Assembly (NCBI GenBank): GCA_900095095.1
Contig: FMBT01000295.1
Coordinates: forward strand, 496,001 to 560,000
Direction of reading: 5' to 3'
Length of the DNA: 64,000 bases
Origin: Fragilariopsis cylindrus CCMP1102
Lineage: Eukaryota > Bacillariophyta > Bacillariophyceae > Bacillariales > Bacillariaceae
Shown here: positions 52,153-61,951 of the stretch, piece by piece
How the letters are laid out: each line of letters begins with the position of its first letter
How positions within the stretch are numbered: the first letter of the stretch is position 1
Program-made: the position numbers and the translations under genes
Notes under the pieces: generated by a model
Seen by the model: the letters and a program-made list of their open reading frames with translations, nothing else
Databases searched by the model: none
What the model was told of the DNA's origin: nothing

Positions 52153-53361
52153 ATGGCACTTGATTTAAATTTAGATTTGCATGAAGATGAAGGATCGATA
52201 ATGATTCCTCTCGTTAAAGAAGCTAGCAGATCGGGTAGTACCAACGTCGACGCCGACGTCGATGTCGATGTCGATGTCGATGTCGATGTCGATATGAATA
52301 TGAATGTAATCGTAGACAAAAATGGAATAACGAAGGTTCAATCGATGATTCCAGGACAACAAATCACAATCACAAATAAGGCGAATGATGTGATAATATG
52401 GCGTATCGAACGATGTGATGTAAAATCTGTCTTACTTGATATATTATCATATCAAGTGAAAGTAATCGTTGCATCATCCGATGATAATGATAAAGAAGTT
52501 CACAATGATTTGTCTTTCTCCACTTCTGCACACTGCATGAGATTTGCTCATGCTCTCCACGAAACGAAGAACAAATCATGCTCATCGAAAACGAACGGTA
52601 GCAGTGATAGTACCAACGATAGAGACAAGGCGAACGACAACAGAGACGAAGACGAGGACGACGATTCCTCTCTTCGTCTTCCTCTCCTTCTAGACTGGGT
52701 TCAAATAGGACGAAAAGAAGGATCGAATTGGGGTAATAAATTAAGAGTACTGGAATGGGAAGACGACAACGATAACACATATCGTAATAAAAATGGTTGG
52801 AAGGGCAATGATCTAGTACACGACAAGAATTCTCCCGTGCGTATATTAGATTATTATGTTAAGTACGGTCAGGGCATTGTAAACAATAGCATTGATAACA
52901 GCAACAAGAACAAAGATCCAGCAGATCCAGAAACACCTCAACAAGAAGAAGAAGAAGATCAAGAGACAAAGTCTACTAGGACTCCTCATTGTTCCAGGGG
53001 AGGTGTCGGTACAACATTAACGGGTGTAGTACATTTTACGAAAAAAGCAGAGAGTCATCAAGGGTATTGTCATGGTGGATCTATGTGCAGTGTTTTAGAT
53101 GATGTTATTGGTTGGGTTGGATTTTTAGTTACAGGAGAATGTGTTCCATGGTCTGGTTTTACAGTTCAAGTGAATTCAAAATTACAACGACCTGTTCATG
53201 TTGATTCTATATTATTAGTTCAAGCCAAGATTATTAATATTGAACGACGGAAGGTTTCAATCGAGGCCGTTATATTAGATCCAAACAACGGAGAAAATAA
53301 TTCGATACACGCTACTGGAACTGGGTTAGTTGTAGTAAATCGTGGTATCCTTCCAGAGTAG
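52153..53361 (+). CDS. Hotdog-fold thioesterase with long N-terminal extension
   Basis: I start at the first in-frame ATG, 52153 (402 residues); the frame extends upstream only with non-ATG starts or a possible earlier exon. The N-terminal half contains an Asp-Val repeat encoded by tandem GTCGAT (52244-52293) and acidic, Asn-rich stretches. The hotdog domain lies at about 290-402: G-V-V-H-F-T-K-K-A-E-S-H-Q-G-Y-C-H-G-G-S-M-C, with H-G-G at the start of the central helix, then W-S-G-F-T-V-Q-V-N at a strand, and a final A-T-G-T-G-L-V-V-V-N. This is the PaaI/THEM4-like acyl-CoA thioesterase pattern: it would hydrolyse acyl-CoA thioesters. The substrate cannot be read. No targeting peptide is seen with this start. 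Confidence 0.75.
   Translation: MALDLNLDLHEDEGSIMIPLVKEASRSGSTNVDADVDVDVDVDVDVDMNMNVIVDKNGITKVQSMIPGQQITITNKANDVIIWRIERCDVKSVLLDILSYQVKVIVASSDDNDKEVHNDLSFSTSAHCMRFAHALHETKNKSCSSKTNGSSDSTNDRDKANDNRDEDEDDDSSLRLPLLLDWVQIGRKEGSNWGNKLRVLEWEDDNDNTYRNKNGWKGNDLVHDKNSPVRILDYYVKYGQGIVNNSIDNSNKNKDPADPETPQQEEEEDQETKSTRTPHCSRGGVGTTLTGVVHFTKKAESHQGYCHGGSMCSVLDDVIGWVGFLVTGECVPWSGFTVQVNSKLQRPVHVDSILLVQAKIINIERRKVSIEAVILDPNNGENNSIHATGTGLVVVNRGILPE
52244..52293 (+). repeat. Hexanucleotide coding repeat (GTCGAT)
   Basis: Tandem GTCGAT/GTCGAC units encode alternating Asp-Val in the thioesterase N-terminus. They are likely length-variable. Confidence 0.85.
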
Positions 53362-54262
53362 TTGAGACATGTACATATTTAAAAATCAATTGCGAAAAAA
53401 AGGTATATATAGCTGGCTTATTTTTCTTCAAACTGATTTATATTGTAATCTATCAGAAACGTTTGAATACATTATTATTTGTTAATCATTCTATTTTTCT
53501 TGCTTAAATAATATGCCGACATAATCGTTAGCGTAGATTGATTTCCACGTTAGTATAACTGAACAAAGAAATTGTTGCATGCGAAAAAATGATTCATGTC
53601 CAAAAACGAACAAGGTTTGCTGAGATTTAAAAAAGCTTACTACCATCCGTTTATTCTATATTTTGTACCATGATTCCACCAAATAATTCATTGTTTGTTG
53701 GTGGTGATACTGTAGAAAGAATGACTGCCACACTGTTATCGGCACTGTTGATTTCTCGAAGCTATTATATTATATACATAAATTTTTTGCATTTATTTGT
53801 CAGGTTTAAGTTAGGACTAGTTCAGTCATTGAAATTGTCATCAATCACATATTCGACTAAGTTCCCCTCATAATTTTTTTTGATCCAAGTAGTCAAAACG
53901 AGTCGGTTATGTTGTTTCACTTTTTCACTTAGTGGGTGAGAAAATCAAAATAAAACCAGAAACAACTAAAAACACCAGTAGAACGTGTAGAAGCCTGGGC
54001 GAAATCCTGTGCTAAAAATATATAGTTACGGTACTTAACACTATTTTCAAATATATTTATTTTTAGAATACGAAACTCTCTCTCTCTCTCATTTTCTCTC
54101 TCTCTTTCTCTCTCTCTCTACTTAAGTACTTTTTCACGCAATGAACTTAGACGCCCCCTCGCGCCAGCAACAATTTCATATTGACATCACAACGCAAATC
54201 TTCAATATTCATTCAATAAAACAAGCATATACAGTACTGTAGCTAAAATAAAATCACCGATC
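53362..54262. other. Spacer with CT-rich tract
   Basis: About 0.9 kb between same-strand genes. A pyrimidine tract of mostly CT repeats lies at about 54076-54120, in the likely promoter of the oxidoreductase gene. No gene could be supported. Confidence 0.5.
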
Positions 54263-56053
54263 ATGGAAAGAAGATTGAAGGTTAAAAAAAGAACAGCCAC
54301 AAAGTTTTCCTCCTATCCTTTAATGAAGCTATTCCTAGGGTCTTTACTCTTACTGTTGATAGCATTCCGATTCTCGTTATCCGATGCCTGGTCATTGAGA
54401 AGACTGTCACAACGATCACCATCTAAACCAACGAGCCAAAACCTGGATTATGATATAATAATAATTGGTGCCGGTGCATCCGGCATGTTTGCTAGTGGAA
54501 CTACCTCTATGCTTGGTTCGAAAACATTACTTTTGGATTTGTCAAATAATAATACCAACAGCAACAGCAACAACACCAACAATGTTGGTGGTGATTGTAC
54601 AAATTATGCTTGTGTACCGAGCAAAGCTGTTAGGTCCGAAGCAAGAATGAAAAAGGATTTTCTATCCGCTCAACAACACGCAGCATTAACTGTTTCAAAG
54701 GTAAAAATTCGTGAAAGTCCCTCTGCAATTGTCGAAAGGAATCCAAATCTGGATCTGATGCTGATTTCTGAATGTGAATTTGTCTCGCCTGATCAGATTC
54801 AAGTAACATTCCCGTGTGAATTCTTTTCTTCTGTCAGATCATCTTTACCAAAGAATTCAACAACAATTACGTTATCGAGTAAGAAATTTCTTATCGCGAC
54901 AGGTGCTTCTCCCATAGTTCCTGAATCGATCCGTATACAGGCAAGTGAATATAATCTTCCAGTCTTTACTTACAGAACAGTATATCAGCCTACCAGTGAT
55001 AACTCATTATGGAACTTACTCGCGAAGAAAGAAAATTCAAATATTGTGATTGCTGGTGGAGGGGCAACCGCGCTTGAAATTGGACAGTCGTTGGCTAGGC
55101 TAGGTAAAGGAAAAGTGAAAATTTCAATGGTTGCGCCAGATGTTTTGAAAGACGATAAAGATATCAGTCTAAGAAATGCTGCAATTCAGATTCTTGAATT
55201 CGAGGGTATTGAGTTACACCTTAACAAATACCTTCGCGACGTCCTACCTGACAGATCAATTCGACTTTCTGATGGAACAATTCTTCCTCCACCAGATGCT
55301 CTTATCATGTGTATCGGTAGAAATCCTAACGTACAAACCTTACAGCTAGAGAAAGCCAACGTAGCATATGACGACAAGACTGGAATTTTAGTCAAAAATA
55401 GTCTTCGATCTAAAACTAATAGGAGGGTGTTTGCTTGTGGTGACTGTTGTTCTGCTGTAACCGGAAAACATCGTACAGCAACGCAGGCCGCCTGGACAGG
55501 TTATCACGCGGCCTCTAACACAATAATTCCTTACTTACTTCGTGTTGGATCAAAATCATTTCATAGAACTGTCCCGAGAGTTATCTATACCGATCCAGAG
55601 CTTGTATCGGTGGGTTTGTCTCAAGAAGATTGCGAAAGAATATACGGTTTAGATGGTTTTGATTCTATTTACGTACCGGAAAACAATACCGATCGAGCGG
55701 ACATGGAATATCAGGAACGCTTAACTAATGGATTCGTAGAAATAAGAGCAACAAAAATTTATGGTAAGATTCTTGGATTTACAGGTTGTGGCCCATCGGC
55801 CTCAGAACTTGCCAACGAGATGAGTCTTGCTATTGTAAGTGATCTCACTGTTCGTGATATAGCTAAATCTCTACATAGCTACCCTTCTCATGGGTATTTG
55901 ATGTATCGAGCGGCGCTTGCATTGACAATGAGTTCTCCGTTTGGGCAATTGGAAGCACTAGGCCCCGTAGGTGGTGTAATAGCGAATGTTGGTCGGTTTG
56001 TTTCAAGTGTTGTGTCGACAATGAAAAAAGCTAAGAAGTCTAATAGACGATAA
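54263..56053 (+). CDS. Plastid flavin disulfide oxidoreductase, mercuric-reductase-like
   Basis: The protein has 596 residues in one exon. A basic start and hydrophobic stretch (about 22-41) end at S-D-A-W-S-L-R-R, an ASAFAP variant with Trp, suggesting the plastid. The FAD site is D-Y-D-I-I-I-I-G-A-G-A-S-G (about 60). After an Asn-rich insertion the redox-active disulfide is G-G-D-C-T-N-Y-A-C-V-P-S-K-A, in which C-x-x-x-x-C matches class I disulfide reductases. The NAD(P)-binding motif is V-I-A-G-G-G-A-T-A-L-E, and V-F-A-C-G-D-C closes the second FAD contact. The C-terminal dimerisation domain holds Y-T-D-P-E-L-V-S-V-G and H-S-Y-P-S. Lipoamide dehydrogenases have H-x-H-P-T-L-S-E there; Tyr replaces the catalytic His, so dihydrolipoamide activity is unlikely. 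No N-terminal metal-binding HMA domain is present. The substrate is unknown. Confidence 0.83.
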   Translation: MERRLKVKKRTATKFSSYPLMKLFLGSLLLLLIAFRFSLSDAWSLRRLSQRSPSKPTSQNLDYDIIIIGAGASGMFASGTTSMLGSKTLLLDLSNNNTNSNSNNTNNVGGDCTNYACVPSKAVRSEARMKKDFLSAQQHAALTVSKVKIRESPSAIVERNPNLDLMLISECEFVSPDQIQVTFPCEFFSSVRSSLPKNSTTITLSSKKFLIATGASPIVPESIRIQASEYNLPVFTYRTVYQPTSDNSLWNLLAKKENSNIVIAGGGATALEIGQSLARLGKGKVKISMVAPDVLKDDKDISLRNAAIQILEFEGIELHLNKYLRDVLPDRSIRLSDGTILPPPDALIMCIGRNPNVQTLQLEKANVAYDDKTGILVKNSLRSKTNRRVFACGDCCSAVTGKHRTATQAAWTGYHAASNTIIPYLLRVGSKSFHRTVPRVIYTDPELVSVGLSQEDCERIYGLDGFDSIYVPENNTDRADMEYQERLTNGFVEIRATKIYGKILGFTGCGPSASELANEMSLAIVSDLTVRDIAKSLHSYPSHGYLMYRAALALTMSSPFGQLEALGPVGGVIANVGRFVSSVVSTMKKAKKSNRR

Positions 56054-56260
56054 TTGATAAGAAGAATAGGTCGCATTTTTAATTGGTCCGACCGTACTAC
56101 CCAACTATTGTTCAATTCAATCCAGTTCAGTCGAATTTAGTTTGTTTTGCTTTTCTTTTCTTTTCTGACACCAATCTAAGGTACTCGTGCTGTATCGTAT
56201 CGCAGTAGAAGTCATTTTTGATTATTACTATCATTATTATCACTATTTATTTATTATGTA

Positions 56261-57330
56261 TTATTCATCATTATCCTCATCATCGCTTTCGTTGTAATGA
56301 TCTTCATCTAACAAACTTGCCTTTTCAACGTTACCATGTCGATTGCCCATTTCAGCCATATCTATTGTGTTACGATCAGCACGATCACCTTTACTTAATG
56401 CATCCGAGTTTGCAGCTAGCATAGACATGTACGTAGCGTAAAAAGCGAGTGGGTTGATCGTTGACACAGTCAAGGCAGCAAACCAGGGGAGCATCTGTAT
56501 TGCCTGTTAATGATTGATTGAAAAAAAAGTAGAGATTGGTAAGATAAAAGTATAGGTCAAGAAAGATGGATAGAAACTCAAAAAGAAAAAGAACTTACTT
56601 GCTTCCGTCCTCTACCTTTTGCATAATCTATAAGAGGATTAAGAAGTTCTTTCAATTCTTGTTGCCTATCCAAGTCGTGCTTGTTTGCATACTTAATAAT
56701 CTGTTTACTAATCGCCTTGCATAATGCTTGTGGCACCTCCGATGTCGACGACCATTCTTCTCCCGCCAATGCTAATAATGCGGTCAATTGGGCATAGGAA
56801 ACTTCTGCTTCTACCGCTTTTGTTGTATCATTAAAACTATCTCTATTGCTATCATTGTCGTCATCATCATCATCATCATCATCGTCATCGTCATCATCGT
56901 CATTGATATTTTTCTGCTGATTATTCTTTTGTTGTATTTGTTTTTCTTTGATAATAAAATATTGTGTATATTCTTCCTCGTTGATAGCCTTCAATACTGC
57001 TTCTGGTGGGAAGATATTAGATTCTCGTATCATCGTATACAGCAATGAATGTTCTATCCAAGTTTCAAATCCTTCCATTGGGTATTTAAATGTCTTTGCA
57101 TTGACCTGTTGAGATTCAGCGGCAACCGCCTCGGATCCTTGCAGTGGTTTGACACGTTGCTGCTGCTGCTGTTGCTGGTTGTTACTACGATTTCGTCCTC
57201 GTCGACGAAAACTATTAGTGAAAGAATTCGACGACGATGACGACGACGACGATGTAGCGCCTCTCACTGCAGTCGATGTTCCACCACCATTAGACGTCGC
57301 CTGGGATCGTTTCAGGAAGAGCTTGCCCAT
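56261..57330 (-). CDS. Unknown protein with poly-Asp and poly-Gln tracts (two exons)
   Basis: I infer exon 1 at 57330-56599 and exon 2 at 56503-56261, joined across a 95-bp GT-AG intron in phase 0, giving 324 residues. The first 75 residues are Ser-, Arg- and Gln-rich. A folded-looking region at about 83-125 contains Y-P-M-E-G-F-E-T-W-I-E-H-S-L-L-Y. A run of 15 Asp near 145-160 is followed by helical segments L-T-A-L-L-A-L-A-G-E-E-W and L-C-K-A-I-S-K-Q-I-I-K-Y-A-N-K. Exon 2 starts with a hydrophobic stretch, M-L-P-W-F-A-A-L-T-V-S-T-I-N-P-L-A, that could touch a membrane, then an acidic tail. I do not recognise the family and see no targeting signal. It is convergent with the oxidoreductase gene, 207 bp apart. 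Confidence 0.7.
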
Positions 57331-57333
57331 GAT

Positions 57334-57427
57334 ATATGTTCAATATGTTGCAATTGATTGTATTTGTTTGGGCGTTGATATAATATGTTCAATGTGTTAC
57401 AATTTTATTGTATTTGTTTGGGTCTTG
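57334..57427 (+). repeat. 49-bp-period tandem pair
   Basis: Copies at 57334-57377 and 57383-57427 share ATATGTTCAAT[AG]TGTT[GA]CAATT and TTGTATTTGTTTGGG. They lie just upstream of the minus-strand start codon, probably in its 5' leader. Confidence 0.75.
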
Positions 57428-57537
57428 TGTTAAGAATGTTTGGTTTATGTCTTAAAATAACAAAATAATTGTACTACGAACTAGTAGTATCATCTACTAG
57501 AATACCGTTATGATGATAGTAGGACCTAGCTAGTCTA

Positions 57538-57717
57538 CTTCCTCTGTGCAACGTTTATTGACTGCGCGCTATGGTCTGAAAATTTAGCGCTTGTAAAAGC
57601 ACATTAAAACCTTAAAATATTAAGATCTACTCATAAAATAGAGGGTTATAGTCACAAGTTTCCCTCATCCTCCTTGCAAGCGATAGCGCGCGGTCAATAA
57701 GCGTTGCACGGAGGAAG
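57538..57717. mobile_element. Mariner/Stowaway-like MITE, 180 bp
   Basis: The left end reads CTTCCTCTGTGCAACGTTTA; the right end is the reverse complement of CTTCCTCCGTGCAACGCTTA. The inverted repeats extend about 37 bp with four mismatches. Flanking TA dinucleotides (57536-57537 and 57718-57719) are the mariner-type target duplication. No coding capacity. The termini share CTTCCTC with the 337-bp MITE at 45633, but the inner repeat sequence differs, so they are different families. Confidence 0.85.
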
Positions 57718-58138
57718 TACAGTACAAAATGCTTATATACGCGATTACTCACGCAAAGTATGTTGATATCCACGACTGAAAATTCTCAGATAGAGGTTTA
57801 TCCGCCGTACGGGTTCACTGAAAGAAAAAGCGCTGTTAATGCAAATAGTGATGGCGCAATAAAATCATAAATACCGTCTTCGCCAAGATCGTTTTGATGC
57901 TTCTTGCTTCCTTCACATAGTGATGTTTTTTTTGTCATCACTTCTTTTGTGGTACTAGTACCGGTAGTACAGTAGTTTTAAAGTTACATTATTATTGTAT
58001 TTTATCTTTTTACTACGTTCGGTAAACCATTATCATCGTAGCAATACAATCTGAAATTTTACAAGGAGCACAGGACAGAAGCAGGTAGTATTACAATTCA
58101 TCATTCGACATATCCCATCGAAAAACAAAAATCACATC

Positions 58139-60232
58139 ATGTTAACCTCGATTTCCAGAAGAGCAGGCAGGGCCTCATTGACAACGTCGTCGTTGAAATC
58201 TCCTTCCTCTTGGAAACGCTTAGTTCCGACAGCTGGAACCGCCATCCATCATATGAATGGAAGTGGCACTAACTACGTACAGCAAGTAGTACCTGTTACT
58301 CAATATCGTGGATTCGCTGTTAGAACTAGTAAAAGGATGTTGAATGATATTGAATCATTGCGTTTGAAAAAACCATTTAAAACTGGTACCATGACAAAAA
58401 TCGTTTGTACGATCGGACCGGCAACAGATACACCAGAAAAAATGAAAGAACTTGTTGGTAACGGCATGCACGTTGCTCGACTTAACTTTTCTCATGCCGG
58501 TGCTGATTATACATACCCAGAGAAGCTATTCAAAATGTTACGTGATACGAAAGGTAACTCGGCGGATTCATCAACGATAGAGATGCCCAATAATTTACGT
58601 GCTGTTCTTGTTGATACGAAAGGTCCTGAAATTAGAACTGGAGTCCTTGCCGGTGATGAAGAAGTTTCCAATATCGAAGTGGATGCTGAAGTTACTTTAA
58701 CAATCGAGGATGTTAGTAAAGATCCTATTCCCAAGGAAGATGATACGTCAAGGAGAATCAATATTGATTACCAATCTATTTGTAAGACTGTTGACGTTGG
58801 AAAATTAATCCTATTAGATGATGGACTGATTGCACTGGAAGTCGTCGAAATTGATCCTTCTGGAAAGTTTGTTGTTTGTAATGCCTTGAATGCTGGACCA
58901 ATCAAAAAGAATAAAGGCGTGAACTTACCGGGTATGGAATTAGATTTGCCCGCCCTAACTGATAAGGACAAACGAGACCTCAAGTGGGCGTGTGAAATGG
59001 GTGCCGACTTTATCGCTGCTAGTTTTATCCGAACCGGAGGAAACGTCCGTTCGGTAATTGCATATCTGAACCGTTGTATCGCTGATTTGCCAGATTTGGA
59101 TGGCTTTCCTCGAATCCGTCCTTTGGTTATATCGAAAATTGAAAATAAGGAAGGTGTAGATAACTTTGAAGAGATTTTACATGAATCAGACGGTATTATG
59201 GTTGCTCGTGGAGGTAAGATATGAGTTCATTGATACTTCGGGGTACAGTTTCTTGTGCTTTATTCAACCTCGTATTTCCATATAATCCTAACTCCTAAAC
59301 AAATAAATGATCTCTCTTATTATTCTATTTTATTTTAAACAAAAGATCTTGGTGTTGAGATTCCTTACAGCACAGTGTTTGCAGCACAAAAAATGATGGT
59401 ATACGCATGTAACAATGTTGGTAAGCCCGTAATCGTAGCTACTCAAATGCTTGATAGTATGCAACGAAATCCTCGACCGACCCGTGCAGAAGTGACAGAT
59501 GTTGGAACAGCAGTACTAGATGGAGCAGACTCTGTTATGCTTAGTGGGGAAACGGCTGCTGGTGCATACCCGATCGAATCCCTGAAGTCAATGACGAGTG
59601 TTTTAGTTGAGGCAGACCACATCGTAGACGAAGATGGAGCAGTGTTTTGGAATCAGAAACTTCATGACGAATTGTCCCCACAGGAACAAGAAATGGATGG
59701 TGTTGCCGCTTCATGTGTCAAAGCGGCAAGTGTAATGAACGTGTCGAAAATTCTTATGATCAGTAGGAAAGGGAAATTCGCAAGAGCAGTAAGTAATTTG
59801 GCATATTACTATTGAAAATGAAACAACGAAACTATCCTTTGCTCGAACATCTCTAATCTGTAAAGCACTTTTTCCCTTTTTTTCTCTCCATCTCTCTGCA
59901 CTTTTTCTGATTCTCGATGAAACCAGGTCGCTAGACATAAACCTCACGTTCCTGTCTTGGTATTTTGTACAGATCCTCAGGTCGCAAGGCGATTGCAGCT
60001 ACATCGCGGACTGACCCCTATCATGCTTAATACCTCATCCGTTGGTACAAATGCACCAGTCTCGAGTACAGGTCTATTGCGTCAAGAAGCTATTCGAACG
60101 GCTGTCGAAATGGGATTCGTGAAATCTGGAGACAAAATCATCATTGTGGATCAAACTCTAGGCAAATCAACTCATATGTATGATGTCGCAAACAACATGA
60201 AGGTCGTCACTCTCACTGGACAATCTATGTAA
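58139..60232 (+). CDS. Pyruvate kinase with mitochondrial presequence (three exons)
   Basis: I infer exons 58139-59213, 59346-59788 and 59927-60232 (introns 132 and 138 bp), giving 607 residues. The first 65 residues are Ser- and Arg-rich, nearly free of acids, and end Y-R-G-F-A-V-R, as expected of a mitochondrial presequence; there is no hydrophobic signal. The barrel begins K-I-V-C-T-I-G-P-A. Substrate and metal sites include R-L-N-F-S-H, D-T-K-G-P-E-I-R-T-G, S-K-I-E-N and, restored by the first splice, M-V-A-R-G-D-L-G-V-E-I-P. The M-L-D-S-M and G-E-T-A-A-G-A-Y-P segments follow, then a C-terminal regulatory domain. It converts phosphoenolpyruvate and ADP to pyruvate and ATP. Diatoms are known to run the lower half of glycolysis in mitochondria, which fits. 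Confidence 0.93.
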
Positions 60233-60314
60233 AGAAATGGATATCATTTGTGGAGTAAAAATAATTTTGATTGTCATATATCTTCTTGAATTACAGCTAT
60301 ATTTTTTTTAAATT

Positions 60315-60809
60315 TCAATGAACGTTGATGGTTGTTTTGATAAAATCAATAGAAAAATCCCTAGTAAGGAGCCACGTAAAAATCCCTCCAAAGAGCAGAA
60401 TCAACAAAAATATGTAGATACATCGACACACGCAAAAATATACGAGACAGTGTGCTTTAGATTGAGGTAGCTTTTGATTTCTTAGGATCGCGACTGGTTC
60501 GGGCCTATCTATACAGTGTACCGGAAGACTTTCAATACCATTGTTATGGGTTCCAATGTCCATTCTTCGTCGTTGATTTCGAGTCTTGAGTTGCTGCTGC
60601 TGTTGTTGTTGATTGTAATTAAAATTACTTGACACAATGCTCTCTTCTGTGTTTCTCGTTCCATCCGAAAACAACGTTTCTCTCGACTTTGTGGTGGTTC
60701 CATCTGGATTATTCTTCCTTGATACGATTATCGATTCTATCGTTCGTCCGGAGTCTGTTTGCATTTCCAAATCATCCTCGTATTGCGGTAGCAAATTGTA
60801 TTGACTCAT
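60315..60809 (-). CDS. Small protein with C-terminal membrane anchor
   Basis: The protein has 164 residues in one exon. Residues 1-118 are polar, with a Thr/Ser-rich stretch and a run of seven Gln, and look disordered. A Cys-bearing hydrophobic stretch at about 121-148 (L-V-Y-F-C-V-C, then I-F-L-L-I-L-L-F-G-G-I-F) is a single membrane helix, with only about 15 residues after it. This is a tail-anchored layout, with the bulk of the protein in the cytosol; cysteines next to the helix could be palmitoylated. I recognise no family. It is convergent with pyruvate kinase, 82 bp apart. Confidence 0.65.
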   Translation of the reverse strand: MSQYNLLPQYEDDLEMQTDSGRTIESIIVSRKNNPDGTTTKSRETLFSDGTRNTEESIVSSNFNYNQQQQQQQLKTRNQRRRMDIGTHNNGIESLPVHCIDRPEPVAILRNQKLPQSKAHCLVYFCVCRCIYIFLLILLFGGIFTWLLTRDFSIDFIKTTINVH

Positions 60810-61951
60810 GTTGGGTGGCGTGATGCTTATAAATGGTTTTGACTTCAGTGTCGTTCAGGCAATAATAATGAGTCAAGCGATCCCTTTGCTACGGTATTCA
60901 ATCATTCATCACGCGTTGCAAGTCCTCGTTTGGGTTTGGTTGATGCTCACAGTTCTCAGTTCACCTGAAAACGTGAGCGATGAGCGAATTGCACTCTTGT
61001 GATCGTGCATTTTTGAGTCGTGCAAAAGAACCAGTGAAAAGCAAAAAAACCAACTTGTGTAAACCTTCACACAAAAGAAAGAGACAAAATTCTACTAGAA
61101 ACATTATCATTTTCCATAAACAGAAGTGGCCAAGAAACTTGAACTTCACCCTAATCATGGCAGCACCAAAAAGGAATATGATGTTAGTGGAATAATGTTG
61201 ATTCTCCAAGAATATTTCAGCTTAACTTGGGGATTGAATTCACCTTGTGTTGACCCTTGCCTCACCTAGCCTAACACACCTCATACCAAGAATCTTTGTA
61301 TAATCTCTTCACTAATATACCTCTACATCCAGTAAAAGCGCCAATGTATAGGCAACCACTGGACAACCTTGAAAACTAGCAAGTTCAACAGGAACAATGC
61401 TGGAAAACATACATACAGACCCCACAATTAAATGAGAACCCCATAAATAAACTATACAAAGAACAGAAATATACTCAAAATATATACAGAACTACAAAGT
61501 AGAGTGGAATGACAGAGCAAAGTAAGAAGATCACTTTTCTTTTTACTATCTAACTAATAGACTACCAAACCAGCTAATTGGATAGTCCTGCGTCTACTTC
61601 TGCCAACATATTACTGTTAGCATCATAACAGCTATCGTAGCAATAATATTTACCAATAATCCGGGACAAATTTTCTACCGCAACGCAACAGACCACAATT
61701 CAGATTTTACTTCAAGTGCTGTCCTCCAGAATAATCATGGTATGCGAAATAATATAAACCACTGTATGATATTATAAAGTTTAGGAAATATGAATATGTA
61801 AATTGCAATTTTTACTTATAACCTAAAATATTAAATTAATCGACCCCCTTTATAGTGAATATTATTGGTATCGATTGCTATACAATGTATGTACTAGTTA
61901 ATGACCACAGTCCCGTTACTCTTGGTTATACCGGTATGACTGCGATTTCGT
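60810..61951. other. Spacer
   Basis: About 1.1 kb between two minus-strand genes. It is AT-rich with several short open frames that show no family features. I see no RNA gene, mobile element or long repeat. Confidence 0.5.

Larger units (their letters stand above)
57331..58138. promoter_or_regulatory. Divergent promoter region containing a MITE
   Basis: About 0.8 kb between the divergent poly-Asp gene and pyruvate kinase. It holds a 49-bp tandem pair (57334-57427) next to the first gene's start and a 180-bp MITE (57538-57717). The remaining 400 bp should be the pyruvate kinase promoter and leader. Confidence 0.5.
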
